Assembly (NCBI GenBank): GCA_903922545.1
Contig: CAIXUE010000116.1
Span: 1 to 10,338 of the forward strand
DNA length: 10,338 nt
Source: an uncultured Alphaproteobacteria bacterium
GTDB lineage: Bacteria; Pseudomonadota; Alphaproteobacteria; Micropepsales; Micropepsaceae
Reading direction: 5' to 3'
Shown here piece by piece: positions 5,692 through 10,338 of this stretch. A program made the position numbers and the translations under genes. Numbering within the stretch: the stretch's first letter is position 1; each line of letters begins with the position of its first letter. The notes beneath the pieces are model-generated. The model had not been told where the DNA came from, ran no database searches, and saw only the letters and a program-made list of their open reading frames with translations.

Positions 5692-8559
5692 TTAATTTGT
5701 AAGCCGGTTAAAGGCCTGCCGGACCCCCTCCCGAAGCGCCGCCAGCCGCCGTTCCAGTTCCGGGAAGCTGGGGACACCCCCTGCCCGCGCCAGGAACACC
5801 TTCAGGGCCGGGGTGGCGGTTCCGTCTTCCAGCACATCGTCCAGCGCAATGCGCATCGCCTGGGTCAGGGCCTGGTAAAGCCGGGCGGCCTCCAGCAGCA
5901 GCGCGGTGTCCGGGGCAGAAAGCAATTTTGCGCCAGCGATCTTTTCCAGCGCCGCGATGGTGTTGGTGTCGAGGATGCCTGGATGATCATGGGCATGCAG
6001 CAGCTGCAGCGTCTGGGTGATGAATTCCACATCCATCAGGCCGCCCGGGACATATTTCAGATCCCAGGGGCCTTTGCCCGGATAGCTGGCTTCCACCTTG
6101 GCGCGCATATCGCGCACATCGGTGAGAATTTTTTCCGCATCCGGCTTCTGGGTCAGGCGGCGGCGGATTTCCTCCTCAATCCGGCGGGAGAGATTTTCCG
6201 GTCCCGCCACGGCGCGCGCCCGCGTCAGGGCCATATGCTCCCAGGTCCAGCTTTCGCTGGCATGATAGGCGGCGAAAGATTCCAGACTGACCGCCGCCGG
6301 GCCTTTGTTGCCGGTGGGGCGAAGGCGCATATCCACTTCGTAAAGCGTGCCCGCCGCGGTGGCGGTGGTCAGGGCCGCGATCAGACGCTGCGCCAGGCGC
6401 GCGAAATAAAGCGTGGCGGCAAGCGGTTTGGGCCCGTTGGAATTTTCAATGCCCTGTGGCAAGTCATAGACAAACACCAGATCCAGATCGGAACTGGCGG
6501 TCATTTCCCGGCCGCCCAATTTGCCCAGCGCGATGACCGTGAAGCCGGAACCGGGGATATAGCCTGCCGTGGCGGCCAGCTCAGCTTCCACGCGCGGCAA
6601 CAGGCCCGTAATCACCGCTTCGGCGATATCGGCCAGGGCGGCGCCGGCCTGACCGGCGGAAGCGGCGCCATCCACGATCTGCACACCGACACGAAAATTT
6701 TCTTCCCGGGCAAAGCGGCGCGCGCCATCCAGCGCGTCTTCGTAACCGCCCTGCAGCTGGCGGCCCAAGGATGCATCGAGTGCGGCGCGGCTGGGCAGAT
6801 GCTTGAGAAAATCCGCATCCAGCAGCGCATCCAGGGTGGAAGGATTGCGCGCCAGATGCACCGACAGGCGGGGTGCAGAGCCAAGACTGCGCGCCAGCAG
6901 GCTCAAAAATTCCGGCCGCGCCAGGAACAGCGAGAAAAGCTGCACCCCCGACGGCAGGCCGGAGAGAAAACGGTCGAACTGGGCGAAAGCCGCGCCGGGA
7001 TCAGGCGTCGCCGCCAGCGCCGCCAGGATCAGCGGCAGCAATTTGGTGAGCAACTCGCGGGCGCGCGCCGAGCGCATGGCGCGCACCCGGCCATGGTGCC
7101 AGCCGCGAATGGCGCCCGAAACATGGGCGGCGTCTTTAAAGCCCATGGCGCCAAGGGTTTTGAGAGTTTCGGGATCTTCTTCAACCCCGGTGAAAACCAG
7201 ATTGCCATGCACGTCGGTGAGTTCTGGTTCGCGTTCGAACAGCTTTGCGTAATGCGCCTCGACCGTCTGGGCCACCGCGGTGAAATCGGCGCGAAACGCC
7301 GCCGCATCGGGCGCGCCCATGAAACAGGCGATATGGGCCACGCCGTCTTCGCTGTCGGGAATTTTGTGGGTCTGCTGATCCTCGATCATCTGCAGCCGAT
7401 GTTCGAGGGTGCGCAGATAGACATAAGCGAACGTCAGATCCAGTGCCGTATCCGAGCCGATAATGCCGTTGGCGGCGAGCGCGGCCAGCGCCGCCAGGGT
7501 GGAGCATTTGCGCAAGGCCGCATTGCGCCCGCCCAGGATCAGTTGCTGGGTCTGGGCGAAGAATTCGATTTCACGGATACCGCCGCGGCCCAGTTTGATG
7601 TTGTGGCCGGCCACCGCGATGCGGGCATGGCCTTCATGGGCATGGATCTGCCGCTTGATGGATTGAATATCTTCGATCGCGGCGAAATCCAGATAACGTC
7701 GCCAGATGAAAGGCGTGATGCCTTTGAGAAAGGCGGCGCCGATTTGCGGATCGCCGGCGCAGGGGCGCGCCTTGATCATGGCGGCGCGTTCCCAATTCTG
7801 GCCCTGGCTTTCGTAATAATCGAGCGCCGCGTGGAGGGAGATCGCCACCTGGGTGCTGCCCGCATCGGGGCGCAGGCGCAAATCCGTGCGGAAGACATAA
7901 CCATCGCCGGTGGTTTCAGCGATCAGCCGCACCAGCCCCTGCACCAGATCGACCGCCGCGCCGCGCGGATCGGAGAGTTTGCGGAAGGGAAATTTCTCGT
8001 CGTCGTAAAACACCACCAGGTCGATATCGCTGGAATAATTCAGCTCATGGGCGCCGTATTTGCCCATCGCCAGGATGGTGAGGCCGGTCGTGGCTTCCAG
8101 TATTTCGCCGTCGCGTTCGGGGTAATTCTGCGCCGCCGCCATGCGCGCCAGCAGAAATCGCAAGGCACCTTTCACAGCGGCGTCGGCGAAATCGGTCAGC
8201 GCGCCGGTAACTTGCGCCAGGCTCCAGCCATTCAGATCGGCCAGCGCGATGGCAAGCGCGGCGCGGCGCTTGGCGCGGCGCAGCGCCGCCATGGCGGCTG
8301 CTTCATCGGCATGCGGGCCCAGCGCCAGCTTGCGCGCTTGGTCCAACACCGCTTCGGGGCCATCGGTAAAGAACGCCGCCAAAGTTTCACTTTCGCGGGA
8401 CGCCAACCGCGCCAAAAACGGGCTGTTGCCGAACGCGCCGGTCAGGAGCGCGCGGGCTTTTTCATCTGCCGGGGTGAAGCCCTGTTCGGCCAGAGATTCG
8501 AAGCTGCGCGCGGCGCGGGCGGCATCAAATGGCAGGGGCGGAGAAGCGATGGCGGACAT
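5692..8559 (-). CDS. glnE: Bifunctional glutamine synthetase adenylyltransferase / adenylyl-removing enzyme
   Basis: GlnE controls nitrogen assimilation in the cytosol. One half adds AMP to a tyrosine of glutamine synthetase and the other removes it, both directed by PII proteins. The 955-aa length fits the family. Two nucleotidyltransferase domains are visible. The N-terminal one (deadenylylation) has GKYGAHELNYSSDIDLVVFYDD (166-187, acidic pair D178/D180), RTDLRLRPDAG (224-234) and GRGGIREIEFFAQ (324-336). The C-terminal one (adenylylation) has GKLGGREMTASSDLDLVFVYD (679-699, D691/D693), EVDMRLRPTGNKGP (741-754) and VPGGLMDVEFITQ (837-849). Catalytic acids are present in both halves, so both activities should work. 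The start at 8559 lacks a clear ribosome binding site and lies 16 bp after the kinase stop, which suggests coupling to it. The gene contains no TTA, CTA or TCA codon. Confidence 0.97.
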   Translation of the reverse strand: MSAIASPPLPFDAARAARSFESLAEQGFTPADEKARALLTGAFGNSPFLARLASRESETLAAFFTDGPEAVLDQARKLALGPHADEAAAMAALRRAKRRAALAIALADLNGWSLAQVTGALTDFADAAVKGALRFLLARMAAAQNYPERDGEILEATTGLTILAMGKYGAHELNYSSDIDLVVFYDDEKFPFRKLSDPRGAAVDLVQGLVRLIAETTGDGYVFRTDLRLRPDAGSTQVAISLHAALDYYESQGQNWERAAMIKARPCAGDPQIGAAFLKGITPFIWRRYLDFAAIEDIQSIKRQIHAHEGHARIAVAGHNIKLGRGGIREIEFFAQTQQLILGGRNAALRKCSTLAALAALAANGIIGSDTALDLTFAYVYLRTLEHRLQMIEDQQTHKIPDSEDGVAHIACFMGAPDAAAFRADFTAVAQTVEAHYAKLFEREPELTDVHGNLVFTGVEEDPETLKTLGAMGFKDAAHVSGAIRGWHHGRVRAMRSARARELLTKLLPLILAALAATPDPGAAFAQFDRFLSGLPSGVQLFSLFLARPEFLSLLARSLGSAPRLSVHLARNPSTLDALLDADFLKHLPSRAALDASLGRQLQGGYEDALDGARRFAREENFRVGVQIVDGAASAGQAGAALADIAEAVITGLLPRVEAELAATAGYIPGSGFTVIALGKLGGREMTASSDLDLVFVYDLPQGIENSNGPKPLAATLYFARLAQRLIAALTTATAAGTLYEVDMRLRPTGNKGPAAVSLESFAAYHASESWTWEHMALTRARAVAGPENLSRRIEEEIRRRLTQKPDAEKILTDVRDMRAKVEASYPGKGPWDLKYVPGGLMDVEFITQTLQLLHAHDHPGILDTNTIAALEKIAGAKLLSAPDTALLLEAARLYQALTQAMRIALDDVLEDGTATPALKVFLARAGGVPSFPELERRLAALREGVRQAFNRLTN

Positions 8560-8575
8560 GCCGCCAGACTCTAAG

Positions 8576-10042
8576 CTATTCAGCCGCTGAGCGGGACGGG
8601 ATTTGCACCGCCTTGGCCGGGCCGGTGGGCGTCACCAGCCGCGCCGCCGGACGGGGGAAGCGCAGAATTGCCCGCAGGCCCGGCGCATTGTCTTCCAGCA
8701 GCAGCTCGGCATTGTGGAAATGCGCCACGGCCTGCACCAGCGCCAGGCCAAGGCCCGTGCCGGGGGAATGGCGGCTGGCTTCCAGCCGGACAAAGCGCTC
8801 CACCACCCGGGGGCGGTCCGACTGGGGGATGCCCGGACCGGAATCGGAAACGGCGATATCCACGCTCTGGAAATTCAGGCCCGGCCGGATGGTCACACGC
8901 CCGCCGGGCGGGGTGTATTTGATGGCGTTGTCCACCAGATTGGCCAGTGCCTGGGAGATGAGACTGCGATTGCCTTCGATCACCGTGTCGCCAGGATGAA
9001 TGCCGAACGGCTGGACCAGGTTGAGCGCGACATTTTTTTCTTCGGCCAGGGGTTCGTACAATTCGCTGACATCGGCGGCGACGGAAGCCAGATCCAGCGG
9101 CGACAGGGCGCCGCGCATGGTGCCGGCGTCGGTTTCAGCGATCAGCAGCAGCGCGTTGAAGGTGCCGATCAGCTGGTCGGCTTCGGCGATGGCGCGCTCA
9201 ATCTCAGACGCATCCGCGCCTGTGGCGTGCATGCGGGCTTGGGATTGTTCCAGCCGCTGGCGCAGGCGATTGAGCGGCGTGCGCAGGTCGTGGGCGACGG
9301 AGTCGGTAACCTCACGCATGCCTTTCATCAGCCGTTCAATCCGGTCGAGCATGCGGTTGAGATTTTCCGCCAGCACATCGAATTCATCATGCGCGCCGGA
9401 AACCGGCACGCGGCGGGTCAGATTGCCGGCGACGATTTCGCTGGAGGTGCGGTTGATGGAATCAAGCCGCCGCAGCATGTTGTGGCTCATCAAGGCGCCG
9501 CCCAGCGCGCCGAACACAAGAATGAGCGCCACAGTCCAGGGCAGCGTGGTGGTGAACATGCGCTGGGTAAGGTCGCGGTCATGGGTGTCTTCGGCGACCA
9601 GCAGATAGAAATCCCCCGCCACGGTGGAGAGCGGAAACAGGCGCCCGCGGGCCCGGCGGGTTTCGGGCACATTGTTGACCCGGGCCTCATAGTCGAACTC
9701 GATGAAATTGCCGGGATTGGCCGTGATGGTGGGCCAGGAATCCAGATTGCCGGCGATGCGCCGGTGCTGGGCATCGGCCAGGATATAAATGGCGTTGCCG
9801 GCATGCAGCGAGCGGCTGATGACGCTTTCATCCAGCCCCTGGATACCCAGGCGCTGATATTGTTCGTTCAGGCCGGTGATTTCGGCGTCGATGGTCTGGT
9901 CGGTCTGATCATCCAGCGTGCGGCGCGTGTTCCAATAGGTAAAGAACAGCAGCGCCGACACCGAAAAGGCGAACAGCAGCACATAGACCAGCACGATGCG
10001 GAAGGCCTGGGTGCGAAGCAGGCGGAATGTGGTCCGCATCAT
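8576..10042 (-). CDS. Two-component sensor histidine kinase (HAMP-HisKA-HATPase)
   Basis: This is a 488-aa inner-membrane kinase. TM1 is at about 15-35 and TM2 at about 168-188, enclosing a sensor region of about 130 aa, probably periplasmic, that I do not recognise. A HAMP linker (189-241) follows. The phosphoacceptor box is DSVAHDLRTPLNRLR with H251. The ATP-binding domain has the N box LVDNAIKYT (369-377), G1 DSGPGI (400-405) and G2 GTGLGLAL (428-435). All required residues are present. After the kinase core there is a short tail rich in proline and alanine (about 465-488). The start is at one of two adjacent ATGs (10042 or 10039), preceded by a purine-rich AAAGGGGGG stretch. It lies 14 bp after the response regulator stop and 16 bp before glnE, so the three are likely one operon. 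The signal is unknown. Confidence 0.93.
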   Translation of the reverse strand: MMRTTFRLLRTQAFRIVLVYVLLFAFSVSALLFFTYWNTRRTLDDQTDQTIDAEITGLNEQYQRLGIQGLDESVISRSLHAGNAIYILADAQHRRIAGNLDSWPTITANPGNFIEFDYEARVNNVPETRRARGRLFPLSTVAGDFYLLVAEDTHDRDLTQRMFTTTLPWTVALILVFGALGGALMSHNMLRRLDSINRTSSEIVAGNLTRRVPVSGAHDEFDVLAENLNRMLDRIERLMKGMREVTDSVAHDLRTPLNRLRQRLEQSQARMHATGADASEIERAIAEADQLIGTFNALLLIAETDAGTMRGALSPLDLASVAADVSELYEPLAEEKNVALNLVQPFGIHPGDTVIEGNRSLISQALANLVDNAIKYTPPGGRVTIRPGLNFQSVDIAVSDSGPGIPQSDRPRVVERFVRLEASRHSPGTGLGLALVQAVAHFHNAELLLEDNAPGLRAILRFPRPAARLVTPTGPAKAVQIPSRSAAE

Positions 10043-10056
10043 CGCCCCCCTTTGGC

Positions 10057-10338
10057 CTAACGCGCGCGGATCATATAGCCCGCGCCGCGAATGGTGTGCA
10101 GCAGGGGCGCGTCAAAGCCCTTGTCGATTTTGGCGCGCAGGCGCGAGATATGCACGTCAATCACATTGGTCTGGGGGTCGAAATGATATTCCCAGACGCT
10201 TTCCAACAGCATGGTGCGCGTCACCACCTGGCCGGCATGGCGCATTAAATATTCCAGCAGGCGGAATTCGCGGGGCTGAAGATCGATCGCCTGGTCGCCG
10301 CGCTTGGCGGCACGGGTGAGAAGATCCAGATGCAGATC
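10057..10338 (-). CDS. OmpR/PhoB-family response regulator, C-terminal DNA-binding domain (partial)
   Basis: Only the last 93 residues are in the window; the receiver domain lies beyond the right edge. The visible part is a complete winged-helix effector domain. It has the lead DLHLDLLTRAAKRGDQAIDL, then QPREFRLLEYLMRHAGQVVT, the recognition helix region with NVIDVHISRLRAKID, and the wing hairpin HTIRGAGYMIR just before the TAG. These are hallmarks of the OmpR family, whose members bind direct repeats as dimers after aspartate phosphorylation. The open reading frame continues upstream of the internal ATG at 10245, which is not the true start. It is the first visible gene of the run and should be the partner of the kinase that follows 14 bp later. 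Confidence 0.93.
   Translation of the reverse strand, partial: DLHLDLLTRAAKRGDQAIDLQPREFRLLEYLMRHAGQVVTRTMLLESVWEYHFDPQTNVIDVHISRLRAKIDKGFDAPLLHTIRGAGYMIRAR

Noticed and set aside
5671..8574. A 967-codon plus-strand open frame opposite glnE
   Set aside because: It is exactly in register with glnE codons and is explained by the absence of TTA, CTA and TCA there. Its translation is rich in Arg, Gln, Gly and His with no recognisable domain, while the minus strand encodes a complete GlnE.
8603..10060. A 485-codon plus-strand open frame opposite the histidine kinase
   Set aside because: It has the same in-register antisense effect. The kinase on the minus strand has all catalytic boxes and this frame has no recognisable domain.

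Overview
The window looks like ordinary chromosomal DNA of a GC-rich alphaproteobacterium. The evidence is the codon use (almost no TTA, CTA or TCA codons), the gene order response regulator - histidine kinase - glnE, and the character of the individual proteins. I cannot name a genus. Genes fill nearly all of it: no gene-free stretch exceeds about 100 bases. I see no insertion sequence, integrase, CRISPR array or other sign of recent transfer.

Layout. Positions 1-85 hold the 5' end of an FMN-dependent azoreductase gene on the minus strand, cut by the window edge. It is divergent from a LysR-family regulator (182-1084, plus). The 96 bp between them carry a near-palindrome that is a good candidate for the LysR operator. 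The LysR gene converges on a minus-strand block with only 4 bp between the two stop codons. Read in its own direction, that block is a JmjC/cupin-4 oxygenase (5484-4270), an MFS transporter (4267-2891, GTG start) and the ABC-F ATPase uup (2891-1089). Spacing inside it is 2 bp and then a 1-base overlap, so it is very probably one translationally coupled operon. Just upstream, on the same strand, lies tRNA-Gly(GCC) at 5616-5542, with an encoded CCA and a plausible promoter. Further upstream, also on the minus strand, are the C-terminal DNA-binding domain of an OmpR-type response regulator (from the window end to 10057), its sensor kinase (10042-8576) and glnE (8559-5692). Gaps there are 14 and 16 bp, which again suggests an operon.

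How the genes may work together. The kinase and regulator form an envelope-sensing two-component pair, co-transcribed with the enzyme that adenylylates and deadenylylates glutamine synthetase. The JmjC protein keeps the HxD...H iron triad, and its C-terminal part may be a winged helix, as in ribosomal oxygenases of the YcfD/RoxA type. Its coupling to Uup, a ribosome-linked ABC-F protein, makes a translation-related role for that operon a reasonable but unproven guess. The LysR protein probably controls the divergent azoreductase gene.

I did not find a clearly new system. The items most worth a second look are the JmjC-MFS-Uup operon, the two-component/glnE linkage and the operator-like site in the azoR/LysR intergenic region.
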